Notes: generated from the letters alone by a model not told the origin. A stretch of DNA of 64,000 bases from an uncultured Flavobacteriia bacterium (GCA_903873915.1 CAIQQH010000008.1:1-64000); one strand, 5' to 3'; shown: positions 53,662 to 63,567, numbered from the stretch's first letter. Made by a program: numbers and translations.

Positions 53662-55050
53662 ATGAAATCTATCCTGACGGTCCTACTTTCTTTTTATACC
53701 CTCGTTGCCATCACGCAGGAGCAAAAGAACATTGAATTACTGGATCATTGGTTCACGGATACCCTGGTCACCTCATCCACTTCCGTTAGGTATAGTGGCT
53801 GTTGGGGGTTCACACGAAATGGGATCGAATATGCCATAATTGGTTCTACGGAAGGTACTCATTTCTTTCGATTAAGTTCCTCAAACACCTTGGTTCCTTG
53901 TGGTTTTATCGAAGGGAGATTTTCTTCGCCACAAGTTATCCACCGCGAATTTAAAACCTATGGCAACTATGCCTATTCCGTTTGTGATGAAGGCAATAGC
54001 TCTCTGCAAATCATCGACTTGAATTATTTACCTGATTCTGTTGTGAAGGTTGCTGACCTGCAAGATGCTCGTTTTGGAAAAACACACAACCTCACTATGG
54101 ATACCGCAAATGCGCTTCTTTATGCCTGTCTTGTTACGCCGATCAGCAGCGGAATAAATTTATCACTGGTTCCCTTGCGCGTATTTTCTCTTCAAGACCC
54201 TTTGAATCCGGTTTTACTATGGGAAGGTCCTGGAGACATCCCAGAAGTGCACGACTGTTACGTGCGCAATAATATGGCCATATTGAATTGCGGAATGGAT
54301 GGGCTTCGCGTATATGATTTTGCCAATCCTAGTGCACCCATCTACAAAAGCAATCTCACCTTCTATCAAGACCAAGGTTACAATCACCAAGGGTGCTTAA
54401 GTCCTGATGGTTTAACGTATGTTTTTGCCGATGAAACCAATGGCAAACGCATAAAGAAATGTAGCGTATCTGCTAACTTTGACATAGAAGTCAATGGCTA
54501 TTTCGGAACAAAATGGCAAGAAGGAAGCGTGCCTCACAACTTAATGATTACAAATGAATTTGCCTTTGTTGCTCACTACAATGAAGGGCTTCGTATTTAC
54601 GACATTCGCGCTACGTTTCCGCGTGAAATAGGTTCTTACGACACCTATACGACGGAGTCAACATTCAAAATGAATGGCGCTTGGGGTGTTTACTCGGACT
54701 ATCCATCTCAACGTATTGTGGTATCAGACCGTCAAAATGGATTGTTTCTATTTCAATTCAATCGTGCACTCTTTGAAGTACCCTCTGACACCACATTCAT
54801 CCTCTACCCCAATCCAATTCGAACAGGAGAGAGTTTTACCGTGCGAACGCCGGGAGACCAACTGTCAGAATTTAGTGTTCAGGTATATGATCAATTGGGG
54901 CAGATTCTTGCGGAACAAGCGGTGAGCAAGGCCAGTTTTTTAGCCTTCGATGCTCCAGCTACAGCGGGGATTTATTGCATTAAAATTGCCTACACCAATT
55001 ACCTAGGAGAAGCTGATTGTGCCGTTCGATGGCTTACCGTAACGAATTAA
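53662..55050 (+). CDS. Choice-of-anchor B family protein with type IX sorting domain
   Basis: The real start is the ATG at 53662, giving a signal peptide (KSILTVLLSFYTLVAITQ) and 462 residues. The body is a beta propeller of LVIVD-type repeats (SLQIIDLNYLPDSV, GLRVYDFANPSAPI, GLRIYDIRATFPREI). The end is a type A sorting domain (ILYPNPIRTGESFTV, VQVYDQLGQILAE). Exported to the cell surface; ligand unknown. Converges with recX, overlapping by 17 bp. Confidence 0.85.
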   Translation: MKSILTVLLSFYTLVAITQEQKNIELLDHWFTDTLVTSSTSVRYSGCWGFTRNGIEYAIIGSTEGTHFFRLSSSNTLVPCGFIEGRFSSPQVIHREFKTYGNYAYSVCDEGNSSLQIIDLNYLPDSVVKVADLQDARFGKTHNLTMDTANALLYACLVTPISSGINLSLVPLRVFSLQDPLNPVLLWEGPGDIPEVHDCYVRNNMAILNCGMDGLRVYDFANPSAPIYKSNLTFYQDQGYNHQGCLSPDGLTYVFADETNGKRIKKCSVSANFDIEVNGYFGTKWQEGSVPHNLMITNEFAFVAHYNEGLRIYDIRATFPREIGSYDTYTTESTFKMNGAWGVYSDYPSQRIVVSDRQNGLFLFQFNRALFEVPSDTTFILYPNPIRTGESFTVRTPGDQLSEFSVQVYDQLGQILAEQAVSKASFLAFDAPATAGIYCIKIAYTNYLGEADCAVRWLTVTN

Positions 55051-55540
55051 ATGCGGAGTTAACAGCATCCATGATTAAATCCTGCTCAAATCCACGTGAG
55101 CTCAAAAAGCGAATAATCTTTGCTTTGCGTTTCCACACATCGTTTTCACGTTCTGTTTCTCGAAATTTTCTCTCGGCCAAGGCAATGATGGTCTGTCCAT
55201 AAACATCCAAATCAATCGATTGAATGGCATCTTTGATTAACTCATCATTGATTCTTCGCAGACGCAGCTCCATTCGTATGCGGATGCGTCCCCACTGATT
55301 GAAACGAAATTTACCCGATACAAAGGAATGTGCGAAGCGAACATCATCCAAGAATTGGCTGCTGCGCAACTCCTCAATAATTTCCGACGACTGAACATCC
55401 GTAAGTACATATTCACGGAGTTTGGCTTCGACCTCGGAGGTACAACGATCTCTGTAGGCGCAATACACTTCCATTCGGACCTTGATTTCCGGGACAGTAA
55501 AAGTTGATTTATCCTTTGGTTCAGATCGAGATTTCCTCAT
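55034..55540 (-). CDS. recX: Regulatory protein RecX
   Basis: The ATG giving MRKSRSEPKDK (55540) yields 168 residues and a 20-bp overlap with rng. Helical triplet repeats (YCAYRDRCTSEVEAKLRE, FLDDVRFAHSFVSGKFRFNQWGRIRIRMEL) match RecX, which binds inside the RecA filament and limits its extension. Confidence 0.88.
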   Translation of the reverse strand: MRKSRSEPKDKSTFTVPEIKVRMEVYCAYRDRCTSEVEAKLREYVLTDVQSSEIIEELRSSQFLDDVRFAHSFVSGKFRFNQWGRIRIRMELRLRRINDELIKDAIQSIDLDVYGQTIIALAERKFRETERENDVWKRKAKIIRFLSSRGFEQDLIMDAVNSAFNSLR

Positions 55541-57068
55541 TCTGCTTATCCACAAAAGTGTATTGGAGCAAGTGATTGTTGGTTACTCCGCGCACAGGAA
55601 TCCACTTCTTGTAGGCAAAGAACCATTTCAATTGACGTGAGAACAATCCCTTTTTGAAATATGCTTCCAAGTAGGGGTGCACATGAAGGGTCAAATGAGG
55701 TACTTTTCGGTCTGAAATCAAGTACTTCAAGTTCGACTCAATTTCTTCGGCGAACAAAATACTTGCTTGAACCTCACCCGTTCCGTTGCATGTTGGACAT
55801 TTTTCAGACGTTTTGATGTCAGTTTCTGGACGAACACGTTGACGCGTAATTTCAATCACCCCGAATTTTGATGGAGGAAGGATGTTGTGTTTCGCTCGAT
55901 CAGAAAGCATCAATGACTTAAGTTTGTCAAACAAGGCCTTGTTGTTTTCACGGTCGTGCATATCGATAAAGTCGATGCAGATGATGCCGCCCATATCCCG
56001 CAATTGCAGTACGCGAGCGATTTCTTCCGCAGCTTCCAAATTCGTTAGTACGGCATTGTTTTCCTGACCTTCAGCACCTTTTCTGTTCCCACTATTGACA
56101 TCGATTACATGCATTGCCTCCGTGTGCTCAATAATGAGGTAACCTCCACTTGGAAGTGGCACCTTCTTGCCGAACAAGGCTTTGATTTGCTTGTTGATTC
56201 CGAAACGCTCAAAAATCTTTATTTTGCTGTCGTAAAAGCGAATAATATTCTCCCTTCCCGGAGCAATTCCAGCCACATAATCCTTTAAGTCGGCAAACAG
56301 CTTCTCATCGTTGACATGAATGTTGGAGAAATCGGCATTCAACAAGTCCCTAAGGATAGATGACGTTTTATTGATTTCGCCCAATACTCTGCGAGGAGGA
56401 GTCGCATCTTTTAGCGTTGCATGCATGGTTTTCCACTTCTCGAGCAAGTTTTTTAAATCTTGATCGAGTTGTTCAACCTTTTTATTCTCTGCCACCGTGC
56501 GAATAATCACCCCAAAGTTTTTTGGTTTGATCGATTCCATCAAATCTTTTAAGCGATCTTTTTCATCTGCTTCTTTGATTTTCTGTGACACAGAAATTTT
56601 ATCCGAAAATGGCACAAGTACAAGGTACCTTCCTGCAAGAGTTATTTCCGCACAGAGGCGCGGGCCTTTGCTGGAGATAGGCTCCTTAGCGATTTGTACA
56701 AGAATAGGTTGTGAAGATGAAATAATTTGATCAATTTTTCCATCTTTAGGAATGTCCTTTTCACCTTTAAAATAAAGGAGATCAGAGACATTCTGCTTGC
56801 CATGCAAGGTGTCTTTTGTAAATTTATTGAGCGAGCTGAATTGAGGACCTAAATCGAGGTAATGCAAGAATGCATCCTTTTCGTATCCGACATCAACAAA
56901 CGCCGCGTTGAGACTGGGAACAACCTTTCTTACCTTACCTAGGTATATATCGCCAACGGCGAAATCGGTATTTCCCTGTTCTTCGTGTAATTCAATAAGC
57001 TTACCGTCCCGTAACAAAGCAAGCCAAATACCTCCAGGTCGGGCATCGACTACCAGTTCTAAACTCAC
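55521..57068 (-). CDS. rng: Ribonuclease G/E family endoribonuclease
   Basis: 515 residues, the short RNase G form. S1 domain near the start (GDIYLGKVRKVVPSLNAAFVDVG), catalytic metal Asp residues in VIDVNSGNRKG and CIDFIDMHD, and the zinc-link CPTCNGTG that holds the dimer. It processes rRNA and mRNA 5' ends. recX follows as an overlapping gene. Confidence 0.93.
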   Translation of the reverse strand: MSLELVVDARPGGIWLALLRDGKLIELHEEQGNTDFAVGDIYLGKVRKVVPSLNAAFVDVGYEKDAFLHYLDLGPQFSSLNKFTKDTLHGKQNVSDLLYFKGEKDIPKDGKIDQIISSSQPILVQIAKEPISSKGPRLCAEITLAGRYLVLVPFSDKISVSQKIKEADEKDRLKDLMESIKPKNFGVIIRTVAENKKVEQLDQDLKNLLEKWKTMHATLKDATPPRRVLGEINKTSSILRDLLNADFSNIHVNDEKLFADLKDYVAGIAPGRENIIRFYDSKIKIFERFGINKQIKALFGKKVPLPSGGYLIIEHTEAMHVIDVNSGNRKGAEGQENNAVLTNLEAAEEIARVLQLRDMGGIICIDFIDMHDRENNKALFDKLKSLMLSDRAKHNILPPSKFGVIEITRQRVRPETDIKTSEKCPTCNGTGEVQASILFAEEIESNLKYLISDRKVPHLTLHVHPYLEAYFKKGLFSRQLKWFFAYKKWIPVRGVTNNHLLQYTFVDKQNEEISI

Positions 57069-57095
57069 GAAAGCTGTTTTAAGTTAATGAAATAG

Positions 57096-57124
57096 GAAAA
57101 ACTTAGCGGGCACCTCCCGCTAAG
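57096..57124 (-). terminator. Intrinsic terminator of the mS38-like gene
   Basis: CTTAGCGGG / CCCGCTAAG stem with five T on the minus strand. Confidence 0.75.
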
Positions 57125-57156
57125 CTCCTAAAAAAATATGAATGTCGTAACAGGTG

Positions 57157-57246
57157 TTACTTCTTCTTGTGACGATTCTTCCGCAATCTTTTCTTGCGTT
57201 TGTGCGTCGCCATCTTATGTCTTTTTCTCTTTTTACCGCTTGGCAT
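57157..57246 (-). CDS. 29-residue AURKAIP1/COX24-like (mS38-type) ribosomal protein
   Basis: Too short for the ORF track. It reads MPSGKKRKRHKMATHKRKKR, then LRKNRHKKK and a stop. The basic K-R-H-K-M-x-T-H-K-R-K-K motif is that of the AURKAIP1/COX24 family, a tiny small-subunit protein found on Bacteroidota ribosomes and in mitochondria (mS38). It has its own terminator just after. No clear TAnnTTTG promoter, though a TACATTCG lies upstream. Confidence 0.88.
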   Translation of the reverse strand: MPSGKKRKRHKMATHKRKKRLRKNRHKKK

Positions 57247-57295
57247 AATCTTATATTTAAGTTATTATATTCGAATGTATTCGGTGCTTTTCACT

Positions 57296-57330
57296 TAAAA
57301 AAAACACTCCCGCTAGTTAAAACGGGAGTG
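57296..57330 (-). terminator. Intrinsic terminator of the HU gene
   Basis: CACTCCCG / CGGGAGTG stem with eight T on the minus strand. Confidence 0.8.
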
Positions 57331-57381
57331 CAAAGATAAGGATTTCATCCGAATTTCAAACAACTCGAACAAAGAACATTT

Positions 57382-57672
57382 TTATTTCACAACAACTTTA
57401 CTTTTCACTTCCTCAACAAAAGTTTTTGCTGGCTTGAATGATGGGATGTTGTGTGCGGGAATAATGATGGTCGTGTTTTTCGAAATGTTACGGCCAGTTT
57501 TTTCAGCACGCTCTTTCACGATAAAACTACCGAAACCTCTCAAGTACACATTTTGACCATCTGCTAAAGATGATTTGATGGATGTCATAAACGCTTCCAC
57601 AGCCTTTAAGGCCTCTGCTCTTTCAAGCCCAGTAGTGTCAGCAATATCCGCTACGATGTCTGCTTTAGTCAT
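57382..57672 (-). CDS. HU/IHF family DNA-binding protein
   Basis: 96 residues: MTKADIVADIADTTGL, the beta-arm start GFGSFIVKERAEKTGRN and the conserved PAHNIPSFKPAK. A histone-like protein that bends DNA as a dimer. Confidence 0.93.
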   Translation of the reverse strand: MTKADIVADIADTTGLERAEALKAVEAFMTSIKSSLADGQNVYLRGFGSFIVKERAEKTGRNISKNTTIIIPAHNIPSFKPAKTFVEEVKSKVVVK

Positions 57673-57744
57673 GTTGTTTTAATTTTAGTTTTTATTTTTT
57701 TGTTTATTGCAGTTATGCTACAAATGTAACTTACTTAAAGATTA

Positions 57745-57752
57745 TACCTTTG
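57745..57752 (+). promoter_or_regulatory. Promoter -7 box of mutY
   Basis: TACCTTTG, 33 bp before the ATG. Confidence 0.45.
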
Positions 57753-57785
57753 TTATGACTCGTTTAAATTTAGATTTTTCCCCTA

Positions 57786-58808
57786 ATGACTGATTTTCAT
57801 CTACTAATAGCCGATTGGTATAGACAAACAAAACGAGACTTGCCTTGGAGAGAGACAAATGACCCCTATTTCATCTGGTTATCGGAGGTTATTTTACAGC
57901 AAACACGTGTTGATCAAGGTATTTCCTATTACTACCGCTTCATTGAACGCTTTCCCACCTTAAAAGATTTGGCAGATGCGGATTTACAAACCATTCTGAA
58001 TCATTGGCAAGGCTTGGGCTATTACAGTAGAGCGCGAAACTTGCATCAAACGGCAAAATTTATTTCCTCCGAACTCAATGGTGTTTTCCCGGAATCTTAC
58101 GCCGAACTCATCAAGCTTAAAGGAATAGGTCCGTATACAGCAGCAGCGGTTGCCTCATTTGCCTTTAATGAAAATGTGCCTGTTGTCGATGGCAATGTGT
58201 ACCGCGTCCTTTCTAGACATTTTGACATTGAGGCAGCTATAAATTCTACAACAGGCGTAAAACTGTTTAAATCATTGGCGGAAACCTTGATTGACCCAAA
58301 GCGGCCTGCACTGCACAACCAAGCCATTATGGAGTTTGGTGCACTCCATTGCACCCCGAAAAAACCAAAATGCTCCACGTGCGTATTGCAAGGAAGCTGC
58401 CTCACCTTTGCCAACAAAACCATCAACGAACGTCCAGTGAAAACAAAGAAACAAGCCGTAAGAAATCGCTTTTTTCACTACCTAATTTTCAACATAGAAG
58501 GAAATACATACCTTCAGCAACGCAAAGGACGCGATATCTGGGAGGAACTTTATCAATTTCCATTGGTTGAAACGGAAAGCGACGGCCCTTTAGACGTTTC
58601 GCACAGTGCGCACCTCGACCATATTGTTGAGATTTCATCCCCCCTCACCCACTTGCTCTCACACCAACGCATTACTGCCCGGTTTTACCACATCGTTCCT
58701 TCCGAAGTCAAACCCGAAACCGACTGGATATTGATTCAAAATTCTGCCATTCAAGATTTTCCAATTCCTCGTCTCATCGACAAATACCTCGAAGCACATC
58801 CGCTGTGA
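57786..58808 (+). CDS. mutY: A/G-specific adenine DNA glycosylase MutY
   Basis: 340 residues. Helix-hairpin-helix LKGIGPYTAAAVASFAF, catalytic Asp in VDGNVYRVLSR, and the 4Fe-4S ligands C-x6-C-x2-C-x5-C (HCTPKKPKCSTCVLQGSC). The C-terminal NUDIX-like domain recognises 8-oxoG. It removes adenine opposite 8-oxoG. First gene of the mutY-ssb-gldE-gldD-folK stretch. Confidence 0.94.
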   Translation: MTDFHLLIADWYRQTKRDLPWRETNDPYFIWLSEVILQQTRVDQGISYYYRFIERFPTLKDLADADLQTILNHWQGLGYYSRARNLHQTAKFISSELNGVFPESYAELIKLKGIGPYTAAAVASFAFNENVPVVDGNVYRVLSRHFDIEAAINSTTGVKLFKSLAETLIDPKRPALHNQAIMEFGALHCTPKKPKCSTCVLQGSCLTFANKTINERPVKTKKQAVRNRFFHYLIFNIEGNTYLQQRKGRDIWEELYQFPLVETESDGPLDVSHSAHLDHIVEISSPLTHLLSHQRITARFYHIVPSEVKPETDWILIQNSAIQDFPIPRLIDKYLEAHPL

Positions 58809-58870
58809 TCACCAACAAATCTGTGTGTTGAATTATTCATGATACGCCAAAAAACTCTCAGTGATTAATG

Positions 58871-58878
58871 TATATTTG
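58871..58878 (+). promoter_or_regulatory. Promoter -7 box of ssb
   Basis: TATATTTG, 18 bp before the ssb ATG. Confidence 0.5.
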
Positions 58879-58896
58879 TGATTCAAAGCAAATCTT

Positions 58897-59352
58897 ATGG
58901 CAGGAAGTGTAAATAAAGTGATTTTAATTGGCAACGTTGGAAAGGATCCTGAGGTTCACCGCTTACAAAACGGAACCGTGAAGGCCACTTTTTCCATGGC
59001 CACATCTGAAACCTACACCGATAAAGAAACGGGCGAGAAAAAGGAAATCACTGATTGGCATGACATCGTATTGTGGCGTCGTCTGGCAGAAATCACAGAA
59101 AAATATGTAAAAAAGGGATATAAAATTTATGTTGAGGGCAAATTAAAAAAGAGGACGTATCAGGACAAAGAAGGAAATACAAGGTATGCCTTAGATATTG
59201 TTGCCGATGAGATGACCATACTCTCAAAGCCGGACAATGTACATACTCAAACAAGTCAAGCTCCATATTCAAATGAAGGAACACCTCCTGCACTCCCTCC
59301 AATGAGCGACAATTCGCAAAGTGAAGGTCCAGATGAGGTACTTCCTTTTTAA
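58897..59352 (+). CDS. ssb: Single-stranded DNA-binding protein
   Basis: 151 residues with the OB-fold start SVNKVILIGNVGKDPEV, WHDIVLWRRLAE and GKLKKRTYQDKEG. A flexible linker leads to the acidic tip DEVLPF. Coats single-stranded DNA and recruits repair proteins through the tip. Confidence 0.95.
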   Translation: MAGSVNKVILIGNVGKDPEVHRLQNGTVKATFSMATSETYTDKETGEKKEITDWHDIVLWRRLAEITEKYVKKGYKIYVEGKLKKRTYQDKEGNTRYALDIVADEMTILSKPDNVHTQTSQAPYSNEGTPPALPPMSDNSQSEGPDEVLPF

Positions 59353-59413
59353 TTCTTTTACTGCACACATTGAATACCACAACACATTGGCAACCTTTCA
59401 TTTTTAACGTACA

Positions 59414-60682
59414 ATGATTTACTTAATTGTCATCATCATTGTATTGCTTTGTATGTCGGCACTGGCATCCGGATCCGAAAGCGCATTCTTTTCGCTTAGT
59501 CCAACAGAGAAAGAGGCATTGAGGCAAGATGAAAGCAAATCTGCAAAAATTGCATTGGAACTGCTGGATGACCCAAAAGAGATTTTGGCGACTTTATTAA
59601 TTGCCAACAACTTCGTCAATATTGGAATTGTCATCATCTCAACAGCGCTGTTAAATGACTTCTTTCCGAACACCAGCACAAATCCTTCGATTCGTTTTCT
59701 GATCGAAGTGGTCGGGATCACCTTGACGATCTTGTTGTTTGGCGAAGTGGTGCCAAAAATTTACTCAACGAAGAACGCCTTGTTCATGGCGCGAACCATG
59801 GCGCAACCAATCAACTTTATTCGCAGATTACCCCCCATCTCATGGTTGAAATGGCTTTTGGTGAATGGAACGAAAATCATTCAGAAACGTGCGCGCAAAC
59901 ATGGTATCAACATCTCATCCGATGAACTCGAACAGGCCATTGCCTTGACAAAAGAAGAGCATACAAGTGAGGAAGAACATAAGATCTTGGAAGGCATCAT
60001 TCGTTTTGGAAGTACCGAATGTTGTCAGATCATGTGTCCGCGTCTCGATATCATTGCATTAAAGGAAACACAACCCTTCTCGGAAGTACTCAAGGTGATC
60101 CAAGAAAATGGGTATTCTAGGGTTCCAGTTTATAAAGATTCTGTGGACAATGTGATTGGAATCCTATATATAAAAGATCTGCTTCCACATTTAGATAAAT
60201 CTGAAGAATTTGAATGGAATACGCTTTTGCGCAAACCTATGTTTGTTCCGGAAAATAAAAAAATTGACGACTTGCTAAAAGATTTTCAGGAAGTGAAAAT
60301 GCACATGGCGGTGGTTGTCGATGAATATGGGGGTGCAAGTGGTATTATTACCTTGGATGACATCTTAGAGGAAATTGTTGGAGACATCACCGACGAATAC
60401 GATGTGGCAGATGTCGTTTACACAAAAATAGATGAACAAACTTACCTGTTTGAAGGAAGGACCTCTTTGGTTGATTTCTATAAGGTAATGGACATCGACG
60501 GACGAGAATTCGATGCGCTGAAAGGCGAATCTGAAACCTTGGGAGGATTTATCGTTGAAAACGCTGAACGCATTTTGCGGAACAATGAATTCATTACGGT
60601 CGGACCAATTAAACTTATTGTTGACTCCTCCGACAAACGTCGCATAAAACTGGTTAAAGCAATCGTTCCTAAAGAAGATTAA
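59414..60682 (+). CDS. gldE: Gliding-motility protein GldE (CNNM/CBS/CorC family)
   Basis: 422 residues. N-terminal DUF21 domain with TM helices (IVIIIVLLCMSALASGSESAFFSL), two CBS domains (CPRLDIIALKETQPF; RKPMFVPENKKIDDLL) and a CorC_HlyC tail (ETLGGFIVENAERIL). Homologs are called GldE when adjacent to gldD; the fold is shared with metal-efflux proteins. It starts 61 bp after ssb, and gldD follows after 1 bp. Confidence 0.9.
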   Translation: MIYLIVIIIVLLCMSALASGSESAFFSLSPTEKEALRQDESKSAKIALELLDDPKEILATLLIANNFVNIGIVIISTALLNDFFPNTSTNPSIRFLIEVVGITLTILLFGEVVPKIYSTKNALFMARTMAQPINFIRRLPPISWLKWLLVNGTKIIQKRARKHGINISSDELEQAIALTKEEHTSEEEHKILEGIIRFGSTECCQIMCPRLDIIALKETQPFSEVLKVIQENGYSRVPVYKDSVDNVIGILYIKDLLPHLDKSEEFEWNTLLRKPMFVPENKKIDDLLKDFQEVKMHMAVVVDEYGGASGIITLDDILEEIVGDITDEYDVADVVYTKIDEQTYLFEGRTSLVDFYKVMDIDGREFDALKGESETLGGFIVENAERILRNNEFITVGPIKLIVDSSDKRRIKLVKAIVPKED

Positions 60683-60683
60683 C

Positions 60684-61262
60684 ATGAAAGTATTTGCATT
60701 AATGATGGTCATCTTGCTTTTTATTACCTCATGTGGAGACGAGTTGCTGATTCCAAAGCCCCCTACCTACTTAAGGTCAGAGCTACCTTCACATGAATAT
60801 GTACATTATACGAGTGGCTGTGGATATCACTTTGACATTTCAAAACAATATGAAGTGAAAGATGTTGCAGCGCAGCCAGGCCAAACCAACTTCACGTGCC
60901 ATAAAGACATTGATTTGGGTCCCTTAAATGGAATGATCCATTTTTCCTACATAAGCATGCAAGAACCACTTGCGAAGTATGTGAATTATGCCAATGACAA
61001 GGTAGAAGAACACAAACTCAAAGCAACGGCAATCAACGATTCGAATATCATCCGTTCAGATGCACGCGTCTTTGGGACCATTTTTGAGCTGCAGGGAGAT
61101 GTCGCATCACCCTTTCAATTTTACCTGACAGACTCAACGACAACCTTTGTGAGTGGTGTTGTCTATTTCAACACACCCCCAAACTACGATTCACTGCGGC
61201 CAAGTTTAAACTATTTAAAGACAGACTTGCTTCGCATGATCAATACCTTTGAATGGAAATGA
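60684..61262 (+). CDS. gldD: Gliding-motility lipoprotein GldD
   Basis: 192 residues with a lipobox (LLFITSCGDE). The segment PKPPTYLRSELPSHEYV and the Gln/Tyr-rich core are GldD-typical. It is required for gliding and type IX secretion in flavobacteria and sits in the envelope. Overlaps folK by 4 bp. Confidence 0.92.
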   Translation: MKVFALMMVILLFITSCGDELLIPKPPTYLRSELPSHEYVHYTSGCGYHFDISKQYEVKDVAAQPGQTNFTCHKDIDLGPLNGMIHFSYISMQEPLAKYVNYANDKVEEHKLKATAINDSNIIRSDARVFGTIFELQGDVASPFQFYLTDSTTTFVSGVVYFNTPPNYDSLRPSLNYLKTDLLRMINTFEWK

Positions 61263-61753
61263 ATAACGTAACCATTGCATTGGGTAGCAATCAAGGTAAT
61301 CGCGAACATTTTATAAAAGAAGCAATTCAAGGCATTACTGAAAAAATTGGGCAGCTCCAATTGTGTTCGCCTTTCTACGAAAACAAAGCACAAGGATTTG
61401 AATCAAAAAACCTGTTTCTAAATGGGTGCATCGTTGTTCAAACGACAATGGAACCAAAGGACATTTTGATTGCGCTTAAAGAGATTGAAAGTCATCTTGG
61501 TCGAGTAAAAAACCCAAGCCGTGCTTACGTCTCACGCCCAATAGATTTGGACATCATCCTATTTGAAAATAAAATTTTGCAGCATAGCGATTTGTGCATT
61601 CCGCATCCTCGATTTCGCGAGAGAATCTTCGTGTTAAGGCCGCTTTGCGACATTCAACCCAATGCAATTGACCCGGTTAGTTGTAAATCAGTCATGGAAC
61701 TGACCTTAGAGTGCTCAGACAAAAGCGAATTAACTATTTATGAATTAAAATAG
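61259..61753 (+). CDS. folK: 6-hydroxymethyldihydropterin pyrophosphokinase FolK
   Basis: 164 residues from the ATG overlapping the gldD stop (ATGA); an ATG 6 bp upstream is also possible. ALGSNQGNREHFIKEAI, RAYVSRPIDLDIILF and LCIPHPRFRERIFVLRPL are the ATP- and pterin-binding signatures. Second-last step before dihydropteroate in folate synthesis. Confidence 0.94.
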   Translation: MNNVTIALGSNQGNREHFIKEAIQGITEKIGQLQLCSPFYENKAQGFESKNLFLNGCIVVQTTMEPKDILIALKEIESHLGRVKNPSRAYVSRPIDLDIILFENKILQHSDLCIPHPRFRERIFVLRPLCDIQPNAIDPVSCKSVMELTLECSDKSELTIYELK

Positions 61754-61844
61754 AACAATTAATAAATATGCTCTACAAATTATACAACATCAATTTTATT
61801 GCGTAATATTGTCCCGAAATTTAGTAAAGAACAAATAAAACACT

Positions 61845-63545
61845 ATGAAAAATCAAAGCATTAAAGTCTTGGCTTTCGCGGTGGTTGCAGGTAGCCTTCT
61901 ATCGAGCTGTGACCTTTTGAAAGACCTTCAATACAAAGTAACGCCAAGCCCACTTGAAATGCACGGAGATTCTGTCCGTGTGAGAGTTGAAGTAACTTTC
62001 CCGGAGAAAGGGATTAAGAAAAAAGCGAGTGCTGAAATCACTCCAATGTTAGGAAGTACAGCGTTAAAAACTGTTACTGTACTTGGAGAAAAAGCGACTG
62101 GTAACGGATCGGTTATTCAGTATAAGCCAGGAGGAAAAATGGTTTACGAAGATGTTACCGTTTACAAAGCAGACATGGAAAATGCTGATTTGAAAGTAAC
62201 TGGAAAAGTATATAAAGGAGGTAAAGAAAAAGAAGGTGCATTTACAGACACTAAAATTGCTGATGCAACGATTATCACTCCATACCTTGTAAACAAAGAT
62301 TTCAAAGTGATTTTCGCTAAAGACGAATTCAAGCGAGTAACTCCAGAAATTTTTGTTTCTCAATTGAACTTTGACAAAGGGAAATCTTTGGTGAAAGCGA
62401 CTGAGTTGAAAGAGAAAGACATCACTGATTACGCTGCTTGGTTGGTTGCTGCACAAGCGAATGCCCGTATTGCAATCAAAACAATTGACGTCGTGGGTTA
62501 TGCTTCACCTGAAGGAGAAGAAGATAAAAACAATTCATTGTCTACAGAGCGTGCTGAGGCAGGAAAGAAAGCAATGATTGATCTTGCGAAAAAAGCAAAG
62601 AACACAATTGCACAAGGTGAAGTATACGTATTGAATGGTAAAGGAGAAGACTTCATTGGTTTCAAAAAAGAGTTGAGTACTTCTACAATGAACGAAGACG
62701 AGAAGAACTTGGTGATCCGCGTTCTTGAAAAAGTGGCGGATCCAGCTCAACGTGAGATTGAAATGCGCAACATGGCGGTAACATTTACTTACCTAGACAA
62801 AAACATCTTCCCGAAATTGAGAAGAAGTGAAGTGATCGTAAACTACGATCTTACTGGTTATACTGACGAAGAATTGAAAGCACTTGCTGCTTCAACTCCA
62901 GATTCATTGGATCTTGAAGAATTGTTGTTCACTGCTACATTGGTGAAAGACATGAACCAGAAGTTGGCGATCTACAACGTAGCTTGTAAAAACTATCCAA
63001 ATGACAACCGCGCATACAACAATGCAGGAGCTGTATTGTACATGCAAAACAAAATGGATGAAGCAAAAGCGAAGTTTGAGAAAGCAAACAGCATCAAAGA
63101 CAATGCGATTTCTAAAAACAACTTGGCCGCAATCGCTGGAGTTAAAGGTGACCGAGCTAAAGCAAAACAATTGCTTGGACAAGCGAAAGGTGCTGGATCA
63201 GAAGTGAACTACAATATGGGGATTATTCACATCCAAAACGGAAGCTATGCTGATGCGGTTTCAAGCTTTGGTTCTGAAAAATCATTCAACTCATCACTTG
63301 CTCAACTCTTGAACGGGAACGCAGAAGGAGCAATGAAATCAATCGATGCTTCATCTGACAAAGATTCAGCTCAAGGGTACTACTTGAAAGCTGTTGCTGC
63401 TGCACGTTCTAACAATGCAGACGCAGCTGCAAGCAACTTGAAAAATGCCATCGCGAAAGACGGTTCAATGAAAGGCAAAGCAGCAAACGATCGTGAATTC
63501 TTGAAATTCGCTGACAACGCAGCATTTATGGCAGTGGTGAAATAA
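61845..63545 (+). CDS. OmpA-like/TPR lipoprotein, probably highly expressed
   Basis: 566 residues with a lipobox (VVAGSLLSSCDLL). An N-terminal beta domain is followed by an OmpA-like segment (DVVGYASPEGEEDKNNSLSTERAEAG) and a C-terminal run of TPR/Sel1-type repeats (NNAGAVLYMQNKMDEAKAKFEKA). The codon choice looks more restricted than in its neighbours, as in abundant proteins. An envelope scaffold in contact with peptidoglycan is likely (inference). Confidence 0.8.
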   Translation: MKNQSIKVLAFAVVAGSLLSSCDLLKDLQYKVTPSPLEMHGDSVRVRVEVTFPEKGIKKKASAEITPMLGSTALKTVTVLGEKATGNGSVIQYKPGGKMVYEDVTVYKADMENADLKVTGKVYKGGKEKEGAFTDTKIADATIITPYLVNKDFKVIFAKDEFKRVTPEIFVSQLNFDKGKSLVKATELKEKDITDYAAWLVAAQANARIAIKTIDVVGYASPEGEEDKNNSLSTERAEAGKKAMIDLAKKAKNTIAQGEVYVLNGKGEDFIGFKKELSTSTMNEDEKNLVIRVLEKVADPAQREIEMRNMAVTFTYLDKNIFPKLRRSEVIVNYDLTGYTDEELKALAASTPDSLDLEELLFTATLVKDMNQKLAIYNVACKNYPNDNRAYNNAGAVLYMQNKMDEAKAKFEKANSIKDNAISKNNLAAIAGVKGDRAKAKQLLGQAKGAGSEVNYNMGIIHIQNGSYADAVSSFGSEKSFNSSLAQLLNGNAEGAMKSIDASSDKDSAQGYYLKAVAAARSNNADAAASNLKNAIAKDGSMKGKAANDREFLKFADNAAFMAVVK

Positions 63546-63567
63546 TCCACTCCTCACAATACAAAAG

